NCBI RefSeq assembly: GCF_000265385.1
Contig: NC_018013.1
Location: forward strand, 895,001 to 959,000
Source of the DNA: Aequorivita sublithincola DSM 14238
GTDB lineage: Bacteria > Bacteroidota > Bacteroidia > Flavobacteriales > Flavobacteriaceae
DNA length: 64,000 nt
Direction: 5' to 3'
Below, piece by piece: positions 25,876-36,258 of the stretch. The first letter of the stretch is position 1, and the number at the start of each line of letters is the position of its first letter. The notes beneath the pieces were generated by a model. That model searched no databases. It worked only from the letters and a program-made list of their open reading frames with translations, and had not been told where the DNA came from. The translations under genes and the position numbers were made by a program.

Positions 25876-27753
25876 TTGAAACCTGCGCACTTCATATTGT
25901 TTTTGTTTGTGGCGTTTTCTTGTTTGCAGCTTTCAGCTCAGGACAAGAAAACTGCACGAGATAGTACGCAGCTTTATAATAAAATTGAAAACTATTCAAA
26001 AAAAAGAAAATTTACAAAAATGATTCATCGATGGGTTTTTAGACCTACTGCACGTAAAGAAGAAAGAGAACCTATAAAGGAAGCCGAAAAACCAAAGTAC
26101 CAGCAATATGAAGGGAAAATAATTCGAAATATAATTATAAAAACGAATGATCCCTTTGGCTTTTCTTTTACAGATAGTACAAAGGTTCCTAGAAATTGGC
26201 TTGAAAAATCTGGAAACGCCATTCATATAAAATCGAAAAATCTGGCAATTCGAAATTTTTTACTTTTAAAGGAAGACAGGCCTTTGGACACGCTTTTAAT
26301 GGCAGAATCTGCACGACTTATAAGGTCTCAAAATTATATTCGTGAAGTTGAAATTTCACCGCAATTTGTTTCAACCGCTCAAGATTCAGTAGATATTACT
26401 ATTACGGCTTTGGATTCCTGGAGCCTTATTCCTAAAGCAGATATTTCCAGTTCTCAAACTAAACTTAAACTTAGAGAACGTAACTTTTTTGGCACAGGAC
26501 ATCAAATTAGGCTTGGATTTTCAAAAAGATTGGAAGATGGCGCCGATGCTTATGATGCGAGCTATACCATTCCAAATTTCAAAAACACCTTTATAAGCGC
26601 GACCGGAAAATATGCTGTTGGCTATGAGGGTTATTATGAAAAAACATTAGCGCTGGACCGAATATTTTATTCGCCATTAGCACATTGGGCAGGCGGAATT
26701 TTTTTGCAAGAGCGCTATATGGCAACGACCCTCAAAAAAGACTTGATAACTTACGTTAATAAAGATTTCAAGTATATCGTACAAGATTATTGGGGTGGCC
26801 ATTCCTTCCAGATTTTTAAAGGAAATACCGAAAGAGAACGAACTACCAGCCTTATTGCGAGCGCGCGATCCTTGTTAGTGGATTACAAAAATCTTCCCAC
26901 CATTGAGTATGATAGCATTCGATTTTTTTCTGATGAACGATTTTTTCTAGGAAGCGTCGGTATCGCGTCAAGACAATTTATTCAGGATAGTTATATTTTT
27001 AAGGATGGCGTTACCGAAGACGTCCCCGTTGGAATTATTTACTCTATAACTGGTGGAATTCAAAATAAAAATCACGCCAACAGATTATATCTTGGGGCGC
27101 AGGCTTCTTATGGCAACTACTTTAAATGGGGCTTTATGAGTTTGAATTTTGAATTGGGAAGTTTCTTTAACCATTCAAACACAGAGCAAACCACATTTAG
27201 TTTTCAAGCAAATTATTTTTCACACTTATGGTCATTGGGTAATAAATGGAAAATGAGACAGTTCGTAAAACCACAGTTGGTAATTGGGATCAACCGTTTA
27301 AACACAGAAGAGGATAGGCTAAGTCTTAACGAAAATCCAGAGTTTACTGGAGTTTATGGCAATCTATATTCCGATCATAGAAACGGAAATATTCAAGGTT
27401 TCGAAAGCCGAGAGACGGGAACTTCAAAATATGTAATTAAACTGCAAAATCAATTTTATTCTCCTTGGGAGGTTTTGGGGTTTAGATTCAATCCTTTTGT
27501 AAATATTACGGCAGGAATGCTTTCTGAAACCAACCGTAGCTGGCGGCGCAACCACATATATTCTTCATTTGGTGTGGGTTGCATTATTAGGAATGATTAT
27601 TTGGTGTTTAGTTCCTTTCAGTTATCATTTGCCTATTATCCGCAAATTCCTGGGCAGGGAAATAATATTTTTAAAACGAATGCTTTTGAAAACGACGATT
27701 TCGGAATGTCTGATTTTCAAATTGGGAAACCGCGGACGGTTATGTACAACTAA
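25876..27753 (+). CDS. BamA/TamA-like outer-membrane beta-barrel protein
   Basis: A 625-residue protein read from a TTG start; an in-frame stop lies four codons upstream, so no ATG alternative exists before the signal peptide ([13 protein letters not shown]). A hydrophilic region is followed at about residues 75-175 by POTRA-like alternation ([11 protein letters not shown], ...[29 protein letters not shown]). The remaining ~450 residues look like a beta-barrel, beginning [20 protein letters not shown], a motif common to Omp85-type barrels. It is probably an Omp85-superfamily member; whether it assembles proteins or transports lipid is unknown. Its stop overlaps the convergent queG stop by 4 bases. 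Confidence 0.65.
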   Translation: MKPAHFILFLFVAFSCLQLSAQDKKTARDSTQLYNKIENYSKKRKFTKMIHRWVFRPTARKEEREPIKEAEKPKYQQYEGKIIRNIIIKTNDPFGFSFTDSTKVPRNWLEKSGNAIHIKSKNLAIRNFLLLKEDRPLDTLLMAESARLIRSQNYIREVEISPQFVSTAQDSVDITITALDSWSLIPKADISSSQTKLKLRERNFFGTGHQIRLGFSKRLEDGADAYDASYTIPNFKNTFISATGKYAVGYEGYYEKTLALDRIFYSPLAHWAGGIFLQERYMATTLKKDLITYVNKDFKYIVQDYWGGHSFQIFKGNTERERTTSLIASARSLLVDYKNLPTIEYDSIRFFSDERFFLGSVGIASRQFIQDSYIFKDGVTEDVPVGIIYSITGGIQNKNHANRLYLGAQASYGNYFKWGFMSLNFELGSFFNHSNTEQTTFSFQANYFSHLWSLGNKWKMRQFVKPQLVIGINRLNTEEDRLSLNENPEFTGVYGNLYSDHRNGNIQGFESRETGTSKYVIKLQNQFYSPWEVLGFRFNPFVNITAGMLSETNRSWRRNHIYSSFGVGCIIRNDYLVFSSFQLSFAYYPQIPGQGNNIFKTNAFENDDFGMSDFQIGKPRTVMYN

Positions 27754-28676
27754 TCTTTTAAAAATTTGATGTTTCGTTGTAAACCTGAAAACTTGGTTCG
27801 CTTTACTGCGCTTTTCTGAAATATTTTTTGAAAAACTTCTTCGGTAATTTCTTCCCAATCTTTTTTAGTCATTGAAAGTAGTTCAGGATTTGGATTGAAA
27901 AGCGGTTCATTATGCGATTTACTAAAACGGTTCCACGGGCAAACATCTTGGCAAATATCACAACCGAACATCCAATCTTCAAACTTACCTTTTTCTGAAA
28001 TAGGGATTTCGTTTTTTAATTCAATAGTAAAATAGGAAATGCATTTACTGCCATCCACAACTTTATCGGCAACAATTGCATTTGTGGGACAAGCGTCAAT
28101 GCAGGCGTTGCAGCTTCCACAATGATCTGTTACAGGATTGTCGTATTCCAAATCCAAATCGAGGATTAATTCTGCAATAAAATAGAAAGAACCTACTTGT
28201 TTTGTGAGCAGATTACTGTGCTTGCCAATCCATCCCAACCCACTTTTTGCGGCCCAGGCTTTGTCTAAAACGGGTGCGGAATCAACAAAAGCACGACCAT
28301 TTACTTCGCCAATTTCTTCGGAAATGAATTCCATTAATTGCTTCAACTTGTCTTTTATTATGAAATGATAATCCACGCCGTACGCATATTTTGAAATTTT
28401 ATAGCTTTCAGAAGTTTGCGTTTCGGAAGGAAAATAATTCAGCAATAAAGAAATAACACTTTTGGAATCTGGAACTAAAAGTGTTGGATCTAACCTTTTA
28501 TCGAAATGGTTTTCCATATAGGCCATTTCGCCATTCATATTATTTTTCAGCCAATTTTCCAATCTTGGCGCATCTTCTTCCAAAAACTCTGCTCTACTTA
28601 TACCACAAGAAATGAAACCGAGACGCTTGGCTTCGGCTTTTATTAACTGCGTATATTTTGAAGAATTCTGAATCAA
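27750..28676 (-). CDS. queG: Epoxyqueuosine reductase
   Basis: The 308-residue enzyme performs the last step of queuosine synthesis in tRNA, reducing epoxyqueuosine using cobalamin and two [4Fe-4S] clusters. The cluster motifs are [12 protein letters not shown] and [11 protein letters not shown], and the preceding region [16 protein letters not shown] is characteristic. It is the last gene of the ruvB-P450-queG operon, 3 bases after the P450 stop. Confidence 0.95.
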   Translation of the reverse strand: MIQNSSKYTQLIKAEAKRLGFISCGISRAEFLEEDAPRLENWLKNNMNGEMAYMENHFDKRLDPTLLVPDSKSVISLLLNYFPSETQTSESYKISKYAYGVDYHFIIKDKLKQLMEFISEEIGEVNGRAFVDSAPVLDKAWAAKSGLGWIGKHSNLLTKQVGSFYFIAELILDLDLEYDNPVTDHCGSCNACIDACPTNAIVADKVVDGSKCISYFTIELKNEIPISEKGKFEDWMFGCDICQDVCPWNRFSKSHNEPLFNPNPELLSMTKKDWEEITEEVFQKIFQKSAVKRTKFSGLQRNIKFLKD

Positions 28677-28679
28677 TTT

Positions 28680-30011
28680 TTATCTGAAATTAAATTCTAA
28701 AATTGCGTTTTTCGGTTTAAGTGTAATAAGCGGTTTCATTTCAATCGAGGTTTTCTTTTCCGCAATTTTATAGGTTTTTATTATTTCGGCTATTGCCAAA
28801 ATCATTTCGTACATCGCAAAATTATTGCCAATACACATTCGCGGCCCCGCACCAAAAGGAAAATATTGTCCAGAAAAATGGTTAGGATTTACGTCGGAAA
28901 ATCGCTCGGGTCTAAATTTTTGAGGTTCTTCCCAATTTGCTGGATTGGTATGAATTTCTAGTAGTGAAAATAGCAAGTTGGAATTTTTCGGGATAAACAT
29001 GCCATCAAATTCGTCATTCTCAATATTTACACGATCTATAAAATATGCAGGCGGATAAAGGCGCAGTGATTCTTCAATTACATTTTTCGTAAACGATAGG
29101 TTTTTTATAAAATCCATTAAAGTTTCCGAATTGACTTCAGCAAAAATTACTTCTTCAAAAAGTTTTTCTTGAATATCTGGATTACGAGCTAATAATTCGC
29201 AAGTAAAAGTCAGCGCGTTTGATGTGGTTTCGTGACCCGCAGTAAATAAAATTAATATTTCATCAATTAGCTGTCTGTCTTCCATGACGCTTCCATCTTC
29301 ATATCTTGCATCCAACAACATATCTAGCAAATCATCTTCTCGCTTTCCAGAATTTCTTCTTTCGTATACGAGTTTCATCAAAATTGCTCTTGCTTCCTCA
29401 GTTTCGGCAATATGTTTTTTAATGGTTCCGCTCAGTTTGAACCACCAGATTAAATAGGGCTGCCGCAATTCCTTCACCAACATTTGCTGGGCTGCTTCGG
29501 TTATATTTTGAAGTTTATTTATTTCCTTTTGATTAACCGCACTGCTAAAAAGTGATTTTACAACCGTTTGAAAAGCAAGATCGTTGAAAACGGGGAAAAT
29601 ATCCTTTGGCTTTCCAGTTTCAATTTTAGTAAGCTCCAGTTTTATTGCACTATTAATAGTGTCTAACAAATTAATTAATTGTTTTTTATGGAATGCTGGC
29701 TGAATAAGTTTTCTTTGCTTTTGCCAAAGTTCTCCTTCAGAAGTTAAAAGGCCGTGACCTACATACTTTGCGAGATCTCTGGTTTGGATGGGCGATTTTG
29801 TGTAATTTCTATGATTTTTTTGAAGTGCATATTGCGCCAAACCAGCATCGCGAGAAAAAATAACCGACTTTCCAAAACCTAGTTTTAATCGAAAAGTATC
29901 TCCTTTGGTTTCAAAATTTTTATGATGAAACGGTAAAGGATTTTTGAGAATCTGTATGGAATGAGTAAGAAACCGGAAAGCAGACACCGAAGGTATTTTC
30001 TTTGCTTTCAT
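28680..30011 (-). CDS. Cytochrome P450
   Basis: A 443-residue soluble-type P450. The I-helix oxygen-activation motif is FTAGHETTSNA, the K-helix ExxR lies in EESLRLYPP, and the heme-thiolate loop is FGAGPRMCIGNNFA (cysteine 393). There is no fused reductase and no ferredoxin or reductase gene beside it, so its redox partner is elsewhere. It sits tightly between ruvB (9 bases) and queG (3 bases), an unusual operon setting for a monooxygenase. Substrate is unknown; fatty acid or carotenoid hydroxylation would be guesses. Confidence 0.93.
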   Translation of the reverse strand: MKAKKIPSVSAFRFLTHSIQILKNPLPFHHKNFETKGDTFRLKLGFGKSVIFSRDAGLAQYALQKNHRNYTKSPIQTRDLAKYVGHGLLTSEGELWQKQRKLIQPAFHKKQLINLLDTINSAIKLELTKIETGKPKDIFPVFNDLAFQTVVKSLFSSAVNQKEINKLQNITEAAQQMLVKELRQPYLIWWFKLSGTIKKHIAETEEARAILMKLVYERRNSGKREDDLLDMLLDARYEDGSVMEDRQLIDEILILFTAGHETTSNALTFTCELLARNPDIQEKLFEEVIFAEVNSETLMDFIKNLSFTKNVIEESLRLYPPAYFIDRVNIENDEFDGMFIPKNSNLLFSLLEIHTNPANWEEPQKFRPERFSDVNPNHFSGQYFPFGAGPRMCIGNNFAMYEMILAIAEIIKTYKIAEKKTSIEMKPLITLKPKNAILEFNFR

Positions 30012-30020
30012 ACTATTATT

Positions 30021-31043
30021 TTAAAAAAGTTTGTCTTGCGTCGGCCCTTTCAATTTCCCTAAATGTATATAGGCAGCTTCGGTAACTTCACGGCCACGAG
30101 GAGTTCTCATTATAAATCCTTGCTGGATTAAAAATGGTTCGTAAACTTCTTCAATTGTTTCGGGGCTTTCAGAAACGGCAGTTGCAATAGTGCTAATACC
30201 AACAGGACCGCCTTTAAATTTTTCAATAATTGTTAAAAGGATTTTATTGTCCATTTCATCAAGGCCAAAAGCGTCAACGTGCAAGGCTTCCAAACCATAT
30301 TTTGCGATTTGGATATCTATTTTTCCGTTTCCTTTTATTTGTGCGAAATCTCGGATTCTTCGTAAAAGTGCATTTGCAATTCGCGGCGTGCCACGACTTC
30401 GTCCGGCTATTTCAATTGCTGCTTCCATAGTGATTGGAACGTTCAGAATTCCAGCGCTTCGCTGTAAAATCGTGGTGAGAAGTTCAGTTGTGTAATATTG
30501 TAATCTTGATGAAATTCCAAAACGGGCACGCATCGGCGCGGTCAATAATCCCGAACGTGTGGTTGCGCCAATAAGTGTGAATGGGTTTAGATTGATTTGT
30601 ACCGAACGGGCGTTTGGTCCCGATTCAATCATAATATCTATCTTGTAATCTTCCATCGCGGAGTAGAGATATTCTTCCACAATTGGACTTAGACGATGGA
30701 TTTCATCAATAAAAAGAACATCGCGTTCATCCAGATTTGTGAGCAATCCAGCCAAATCCCCTGGTTTATCAAGTACTGGACCTGAAGTAACACGGATATT
30801 TACGTTAAGTTCATTGGCTAAAATATATGCTAAGGTAGTTTTTCCTAATCCTGGAGGACCATGAAACAAGGTGTGATCCAAAGCTTCAGAACGTAAATTT
30901 GCAGCTTGCACAAAGATTTGAAGATTCTCCAGAGCTTGATCTTGACCAGTGAAATCATCAAAACTGAGCGGACGTAGTTTTTTTTCTATGTCCAGTTCCT
31001 GTGGCGAGAGGTTTTCTCCTGTGGGATCGAGGTGTTCGTTCAT
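30021..31043 (-). CDS. ruvB: Holliday junction branch migration helicase RuvB
   Basis: A 340-residue AAA+ ATPase that drives branch migration with RuvA. Walker A is [11 protein letters not shown], Walker B is [10 protein letters not shown], sensor and arginine-finger regions ([17 protein letters not shown]) are present and the C-terminal winged helix ends with [14 protein letters not shown] place the start at ATG 31043 (MNEHLDPTG); a longer frame adds 15 residues that are not RuvB-like and overlap the promoter. It leads an operon with a P450 and queG. Confidence 0.96.
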   Translation of the reverse strand: MNEHLDPTGENLSPQELDIEKKLRPLSFDDFTGQDQALENLQIFVQAANLRSEALDHTLFHGPPGLGKTTLAYILANELNVNIRVTSGPVLDKPGDLAGLLTNLDERDVLFIDEIHRLSPIVEEYLYSAMEDYKIDIMIESGPNARSVQINLNPFTLIGATTRSGLLTAPMRARFGISSRLQYYTTELLTTILQRSAGILNVPITMEAAIEIAGRSRGTPRIANALLRRIRDFAQIKGNGKIDIQIAKYGLEALHVDAFGLDEMDNKILLTIIEKFKGGPVGISTIATAVSESPETIEEVYEPFLIQQGFIMRTPRGREVTEAAYIHLGKLKGPTQDKLF

Positions 31044-31047
31044 AAAA

Positions 31048-31055
31048 CAAATATA
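31048..31055 (-). promoter_or_regulatory. -7 element of ruvB, almost abutting the start codon
   Basis: TATATTTG on the minus strand ends only 4 bases before the ruvB ATG, so transcription would start at or next to the A of ATG, predicting a leaderless mRNA. Confidence 0.4.
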
Positions 31056-31080
31056 GGAAATCGGGCAATAGAACTTCGGT

Positions 31081-31098
31081 AATTTCAATATTGAAATT
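31081..31098. promoter_or_regulatory. Perfect palindrome over the ruvB -33 region
   Basis: AATTTCAATATTGAAATT is an 18-base perfect palindrome without spacer, 26 bases upstream of the ruvB -7 element, where RNA polymerase would contact -33. It is a candidate operator; no matching site is seen at ruvA. Confidence 0.4.
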
Positions 31099-31183
31099 CA
31101 AAGGAATTCTTCATAATAAGCAATGAACTACTATTATTGAATAAAAACTTAAATTTAATAAAAAACCGAGAAAAAAGAGGATA

Positions 31184-31213
31184 TTAAAAAGCCCTTTCAG
31201 TTTTGAAAGGGCT
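31184..31213 (-). terminator. Terminator of the act-cta operon
   Basis: A perfect 10-pair stem AGCCCTTTCA / TGAAAGGGCT with a 4-base loop is followed by TTTTT on the minus strand, 28 bases past the ctaD stop. Confidence 0.88.
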
Positions 31214-31240
31214 CTAAATAGTTTAAGTCAGAATTTCGTA

Positions 31241-33073
31241 TTAGTGATCTAATTCATCCTCATTATCCTGAAGCGGAACGTTCTGAGGAATAAAGTCTTG
31301 ACCAGCAATCACAAAATCTGTTTCATCTTTGTTAAGCTTACTATAATCATAAGGCCAACGATAAACGTGTGGAATTGGTCCATCCCAGTTACCGTGAATG
31401 TGTTTTCTCTCTGCAGTCCATTCTAAAGTTGTGGCATTCCAAGGGTTTTTTGGGCCCATTTTTCCATAGAACATAGAGTGAATAAAGTTGTACAAGAAGA
31501 CAACTTGAACCGATATGGTTAAGATAGCGAAAATTGTCATCACCACGTTTATATCTGCTAAATCATCAAAGTATGGAAAGTTTGTGTTAGTGTAATACCT
31601 ACGTGGAAGTCCCGCCAATCCAACAAAGTGCATTGGGAAAAATATTCCATAGGCACCAATGGATGTTACCCAAAAGTGAATATACCCAAGTTTTTTGTTC
31701 ATCATTCTACCTTCAAACATTATTGGGAACCAATGGTAAACTCCAGCTAAAAATCCATAAGCGGCAGAAATACCCATCACCAAGTGAAAGTGAGCAACAA
31801 TGAAGTAGGTATCGTGTATGTTAATATCCAAAGCACTATCACCCATAATTATTCCCGTTAATCCTCCAGTTATGAAAGTGGAAACGAAAGCTATACACCA
31901 TAGTAGTGCCACGTTCATTTGCAGTTTTCCACGCCATAAAGTAGTTATCCAGTTAAAGGATTTTACTGCGGAAGGAATTGCAATCAAAAGTGTTGTAAAT
32001 GTAAATACAGATCCTAAAAATGGGTTCATCCCTGATATAAACATATGGTGACCCCAAACAATAGTAGATAAGAAAGCAATAGTTAAAAGAGAAGCTACCA
32101 TCGCTCGATATCCGAAAATAGGTTTTCGTGAGTTGGTTGCCATAATTTCGGAAACAATTCCCATTGCGGGAAGAATCACGATATAAACTTCTGGGTGTCC
32201 AAGAAACCAAAATAGGTGTTCAAACAATACAGGTGAACCTCCTTGATGATGCAGGACTTCACCAGCAATATAGATATCTGATAAGAAGAAGGATGTTCCA
32301 AAACTTCTATCCATTACCAACATTAAAACTGCTGAAAAAAGAACAGGGAAAGAGACTACACCAATAATAGCGGTTAAAAAGAAAGACCAAACTGTAAGTG
32401 GAAGCCTAGTCATAGACATTCCCTTAGTTCTAAGATTCAGAACCGTAACAATAAAGTTAAGTGAACCCAGCAATGATGCTGCAATAAATATTGCCATTGA
32501 AATTAACCATAGAGTCATACCAGTACCTGAGCCAGGAATGGCCTGAGGCAAAGCACTTAATGGCGGATAAATAGTCCAACCCGCAGAAGCTGGTCCAGCT
32601 TCCACAAATAATGATCCAAGCATTATAACACTAGATATAAAGAACAACCAAAAGGAAACCATATTAAGGAATCCAGATGCCATATCTCTTGCTCCAATTT
32701 GCAGTGGAATAAGTAGGTTACTGAACGTTCCGCTCAATCCCGCGGTCAAAACAAAGAACACCATTATGGTTCCGTGAATGGTAACTAAGGCTAAGTAAAC
32801 ACTTGGATCCATAACGCCGTCCGCTCCCCATTTTCCTAATAATACTTCAAAAATTGTAAACTTGTGGTCTGGCCAGGCAAGTTGCAATCTGAACAATAAA
32901 GACATCAATATACCGATTACACCCATAAATATACCGGTAATCATATATTGCTTAGAGATCATTTTATGATCTATACTAAATATATATTTAGTTACAAATG
33001 TTTCTTTATGATGATGCCCGTGATCGTCATCGTGATGACCTTCTACTGCTTGGACCTGTGCGTTTGCTGACAT
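31241..33073 (-). CDS. ctaD: Cytochrome c oxidase subunit I
   Basis: The 610-residue catalytic subunit with heme a/a3 and CuB. The CuB/active-site motif FWFLGHPEVYIVILPAMG and the downstream HHMFISGM and HDTYFIVAHFHLVM histidines are all present, with about 12 membrane helices. The cytoplasmic N-terminus is histidine/aspartate rich (GHHDDDHGHHH, residues 12-22), which is unusual. It is the last gene of the actABCDEF-ctaCD operon, so terminal oxidase and ACIII are expressed together. Confidence 0.96.
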   Translation of the reverse strand: MSANAQVQAVEGHHDDDHGHHHKETFVTKYIFSIDHKMISKQYMITGIFMGVIGILMSLLFRLQLAWPDHKFTIFEVLLGKWGADGVMDPSVYLALVTIHGTIMVFFVLTAGLSGTFSNLLIPLQIGARDMASGFLNMVSFWLFFISSVIMLGSLFVEAGPASAGWTIYPPLSALPQAIPGSGTGMTLWLISMAIFIAASLLGSLNFIVTVLNLRTKGMSMTRLPLTVWSFFLTAIIGVVSFPVLFSAVLMLVMDRSFGTSFFLSDIYIAGEVLHHQGGSPVLFEHLFWFLGHPEVYIVILPAMGIVSEIMATNSRKPIFGYRAMVASLLTIAFLSTIVWGHHMFISGMNPFLGSVFTFTTLLIAIPSAVKSFNWITTLWRGKLQMNVALLWCIAFVSTFITGGLTGIIMGDSALDINIHDTYFIVAHFHLVMGISAAYGFLAGVYHWFPIMFEGRMMNKKLGYIHFWVTSIGAYGIFFPMHFVGLAGLPRRYYTNTNFPYFDDLADINVVMTIFAILTISVQVVFLYNFIHSMFYGKMGPKNPWNATTLEWTAERKHIHGNWDGPIPHVYRWPYDYSKLNKDETDFVIAGQDFIPQNVPLQDNEDELDH

Positions 33074-33094
33074 ATCTTTTTAAACTAATATTAT

Positions 33095-34162
33095 TTAATT
33101 TTCTTTGCTAAGTTGTTCTGCCAAAGTAGGCTGCTCTGCTAACCAGGCTTTATAATCTTCTTCAGATTCTACTATTATATTCATTTGCATGTTGTAGTGA
33201 CTAATTCCACAAATTTTGTTACAAAGAAGTAGATAATCAAATTGATAAGGTTCCAAAGCTTCTTCTCCACCCGCTACAAGAGCTTTGCTTTTTTCGGATC
33301 TTATGTTATTGATATTTGTCACTTTTTCAATTATGTGGTCATTTTGCCGCATCTCTTCAGTAGTGATCGTTGGTGTAAAGGCAAATTGAGTAATCATTCC
33401 TGGAACACAGTTCATCTGGGCTCTAAAGTGTGGCATATATGCTGAGTGAAGCACATCCTGAGAACGCATTTTAATCAATACTTTTCTGCCTACTGGCAAA
33501 TGCATTTCAGTTACAATTTTATCATCCTGTCCGTTTGGATCTCCAGCATCTACACCTAGTTGATTGATACCTTTAATTAAACGAACGTTAGCCTCTCCTA
33601 ATGTATTATCGTTTCCGCCGTAGCGAACTTTCCAGTTAAACTGTTGCGCATAAAGCTCAACAATTAACGGATCGTCATCTTTATCAACATTCATAATATC
33701 TGTCCAAGTAAACAAGCCATAAATTATGAGTCCAGCCAAAGTAATTACAGGAACAATAGTCCATATAAATTCTAATTTATCATTATCAGCATAGAATGTT
33801 GCTCGTTTTACCACATTGCCTCGATAGATGAAAGCAAAATAGTGCAATACACCTTGTGTAATAATGCCCACAAAGAAAATGAGAATCATAGAAATCAACA
33901 TTAGATTATCTATTTGGGCTCCATGCTCAGATCCAGATTCAGGCAAAAGAGTATCTCCCCATAACCAAAAGCTAAGAATAGCAAGAATATAGATGAAAGC
34001 CAAAAAGCCCATCATCAAATAACCTTGTGTGTTATTGTCCTTATCCGAAGCTATTTCGGAATTGAGGGTTGGCTTTATTTTTGCCAATTGGAAGATCCTG
34101 TTCATTTGCCAAACAGAGATTCCAAAAAGAATGATTACTAATACAACTAAAAATGCGGTCAT
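33095..34162 (-). CDS. ctaC: Cytochrome c oxidase subunit II
   Basis: A 355-residue membrane-anchored copper protein that accepts electrons from cytochrome c or ActE. The CuA site is complete: CNKICGISHYNMQM (CxxxCxxxHxxM) plus the earlier DVLHSAYMPHF histidine. Extra hydrophobic segments precede the cupredoxin domain (about 1-20, 50-70, 85-115, 135-155), so it has more membrane helices than the standard two. No fused heme c domain is present. It is 21 bases upstream of ctaD. Confidence 0.94.
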   Translation of the reverse strand: MTAFLVVLVIILFGISVWQMNRIFQLAKIKPTLNSEIASDKDNNTQGYLMMGFLAFIYILAILSFWLWGDTLLPESGSEHGAQIDNLMLISMILIFFVGIITQGVLHYFAFIYRGNVVKRATFYADNDKLEFIWTIVPVITLAGLIIYGLFTWTDIMNVDKDDDPLIVELYAQQFNWKVRYGGNDNTLGEANVRLIKGINQLGVDAGDPNGQDDKIVTEMHLPVGRKVLIKMRSQDVLHSAYMPHFRAQMNCVPGMITQFAFTPTITTEEMRQNDHIIEKVTNINNIRSEKSKALVAGGEEALEPYQFDYLLLCNKICGISHYNMQMNIIVESEEDYKAWLAEQPTLAEQLSKEN

Positions 34163-34191
34163 CTTTACAATTTCTTCTTTAAACTAAATGA

Positions 34192-35568
34192 TTAAAAATG
34201 GTAGTTTTCACTTTCTTTAATGAATGGGTCATTTTCCGGTTTTAGTGATACTTTTCCAAGTCCCATTCCAACAACAAATATAAAAAGTCCCATAAAAAAT
34301 AATAAGGCTGCTATTTCTGGAATTCCAAAACTCCAATTATGGCCTACGGTTGACGGCATAACTAAAAGGAAAACATCAATATAGTGTCCTACCAAAACAA
34401 ATACCGCAGCAATCACAACAAACCATGGGATTCTCTTGTAATCACTATTCATCAATACTAAAATAGGAAATACAAAATTAAGGATAAGCATTCCGAAAAA
34501 CAAGCCTTGATATTCTTGAATTCTAATAATAAAATAAGTCACTTCTTCTGGGATGTTAGCGTACCATATTAACATGAATTGTCCGAACCATAAATAGGTC
34601 CAAAAAATACTGAATGCAAAAATATATTTCCCAAGATCGTGAAGATGCTTATCGCTCACAAATGGTATGAGTCCAAGTCCTTTTAAATGTATCGTTACTA
34701 AGGCAATAACCGTAATTCCAGATACAAACATAGTTGCGAATATATACCAAGCGAATAGTGTGCTGTACCAGTGTGGCGTCATAGACATAAACCAGTCCCA
34801 AGACATTGTTGCTTCTGTTACTAAGAAGAATATAAGGAAAAATACTGAAGCCTTAAAGTTCTTTCTGTAATGGTCGTAATTATTAGCTCCTGCTTGCGCT
34901 AATGAATTTCTTCTTGAAAAATAACGGTAAAGATTCCAACCTAAAATGTAAATTACACCTCTAATAAGGAAGAAAGGGAAATTCAAATATCCAGATTTGT
35001 CTTGTAATATTTTATCTCCTGCAACCAATTCGTGATCTTGCCAAGGATAAAAATGAGTTCCCGCAAAAACAACAATTAAAAATACAATTACAGATCCAGG
35101 CAGCAAGTAAGCCGTAATTCCTTCCATAATTCTATAAAGAACTGGAGACCATCCTGCTTGAGAAGCAAACTGAATAGCATAAAAAACGAGCACACCTAAA
35201 GCGATCATCATAAAGAAGAATGCAGCAACGAAGGTTGCTGACCAAGGTCTAGTTTGTAATTGATGCAAAACGTGTTCTTCGTGTGAAGCTGCGCCGTGAC
35301 CCTCTGCTTTTAAATCGGTTGCGTGTTCCATAGCAGCTCCAGAATATCCTTCTTCACCACGAGCTTCATCAACAAAATTCGCTGTGTCAGCTCCATCTTG
35401 ACCGTCCACTGCGTGGCCCTCACCGTGATGACTTTCTTGTTCGGCCATGATTTTTCTAACATCGTCGATTGTTTTGGGTGTGGTCAAAAACCCAAAGATT
35501 ATTCCTACAAGTCCTAAGACCATTAGAATAATAGAAAACAGTTTTAATTTAGTTGGTAGCGTATACAT
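34192..35568 (-). CDS. actF: Alternative Complex III subunit ActF
   Basis: A 458-residue polytopic protein with about ten membrane helices, the quinol:cytochrome c oxidoreductase membrane subunit paired with ActC. Between the first helix (about 10-29) and the second (about 112-132) lies an acidic, histidine-rich segment (residues 41-103) containing ESHHGEGHAVDG and HGAASHEEHVLH that could bind metal. It follows actE and precedes ctaC by 29 bases. Confidence 0.9.
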   Translation of the reverse strand: MYTLPTKLKLFSIILMVLGLVGIIFGFLTTPKTIDDVRKIMAEQESHHGEGHAVDGQDGADTANFVDEARGEEGYSGAAMEHATDLKAEGHGAASHEEHVLHQLQTRPWSATFVAAFFFMMIALGVLVFYAIQFASQAGWSPVLYRIMEGITAYLLPGSVIVFLIVVFAGTHFYPWQDHELVAGDKILQDKSGYLNFPFFLIRGVIYILGWNLYRYFSRRNSLAQAGANNYDHYRKNFKASVFFLIFFLVTEATMSWDWFMSMTPHWYSTLFAWYIFATMFVSGITVIALVTIHLKGLGLIPFVSDKHLHDLGKYIFAFSIFWTYLWFGQFMLIWYANIPEEVTYFIIRIQEYQGLFFGMLILNFVFPILVLMNSDYKRIPWFVVIAAVFVLVGHYIDVFLLVMPSTVGHNWSFGIPEIAALLFFMGLFIFVVGMGLGKVSLKPENDPFIKESENYHF

Positions 35569-35594
35569 ATCTTTAGCTATTCTCTTTTAAATCT

Positions 35595-36257
35595 TTATTT
35601 AGGTTCCAATTCAGAAGCTGTGTTTGCAACTGCTGGATTCGTTTCCACTTTAGTACTATCGGACATTGCCCCAGCTTTTGAAGTTTCCAGAACTCCTGGT
35701 TCTCCGTTAAGTGCTGCTTTTAAATCCATAACGTGCATTGCTATTTGCCAGCGCTCCTTTTCATTAGTTTGTGAAGCATAAGAGCCCATTGCATTCAAAC
35801 CATAGATCTCTACGTGATAAATACCTCCTGGCACAATATTACGTCCTGCATCTGCATAGCTCGGAATTCCTAGAAACTTTTCGCGTGTTGCCAAAATTCC
35901 TTTACCATCACCTTTATCTCCGTGACAAACGGCGCAATAAACAGTATATAACTGATTACCTACAGCTAGGTTTTCTTCAGTTACCTCGTAAGGGTTTTTT
36001 AACTCAGCTTTAGCCAATTCCAGTCCTTCTGTACTATCATCATAGTCATAGGGAACAAAGCCTCTTGGCACTGTATTTTTCACTGGCAGCATTGCTTCTT
36101 GCTGATCCGGGAAAATTCCATACTCTCCATAGGTTTCATAACCTACAGGTTCATACATATTTGGGAAATACTGATAGTTAGGTTTTTTGTCATTAAAACA
36201 AGAAACCATAACTATAGCGGCAAAAATTGCGATCGCTATGTTTTTAAATGTCTTCAT
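35595..36257 (-). CDS. actE: Alternative Complex III cytochrome c lipoprotein ActE
   Basis: I start it at ATG 36257 (MKTFKNIAIAIF), because the longer frame would overlap actD's stop and carries a non-signal-like extension. The 220-residue product has a lipoprotein signal (VMVSC), so it is anchored by lipid in the periplasmic leaflet, and one heme c motif CAVCH in YCAVCHGDKGDGKG. A methionine ligand is likely in NAMGSYA. It would carry electrons from ActA/ActB toward the oxidase. Confidence 0.92.
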   Translation of the reverse strand: MKTFKNIAIAIFAAIVMVSCFNDKKPNYQYFPNMYEPVGYETYGEYGIFPDQQEAMLPVKNTVPRGFVPYDYDDSTEGLELAKAELKNPYEVTEENLAVGNQLYTVYCAVCHGDKGDGKGILATREKFLGIPSYADAGRNIVPGGIYHVEIYGLNAMGSYASQTNEKERWQIAMHVMDLKAALNGEPGVLETSKAGAMSDSTKVETNPAVANTASELEPK

Positions 36258-36258
36258 A

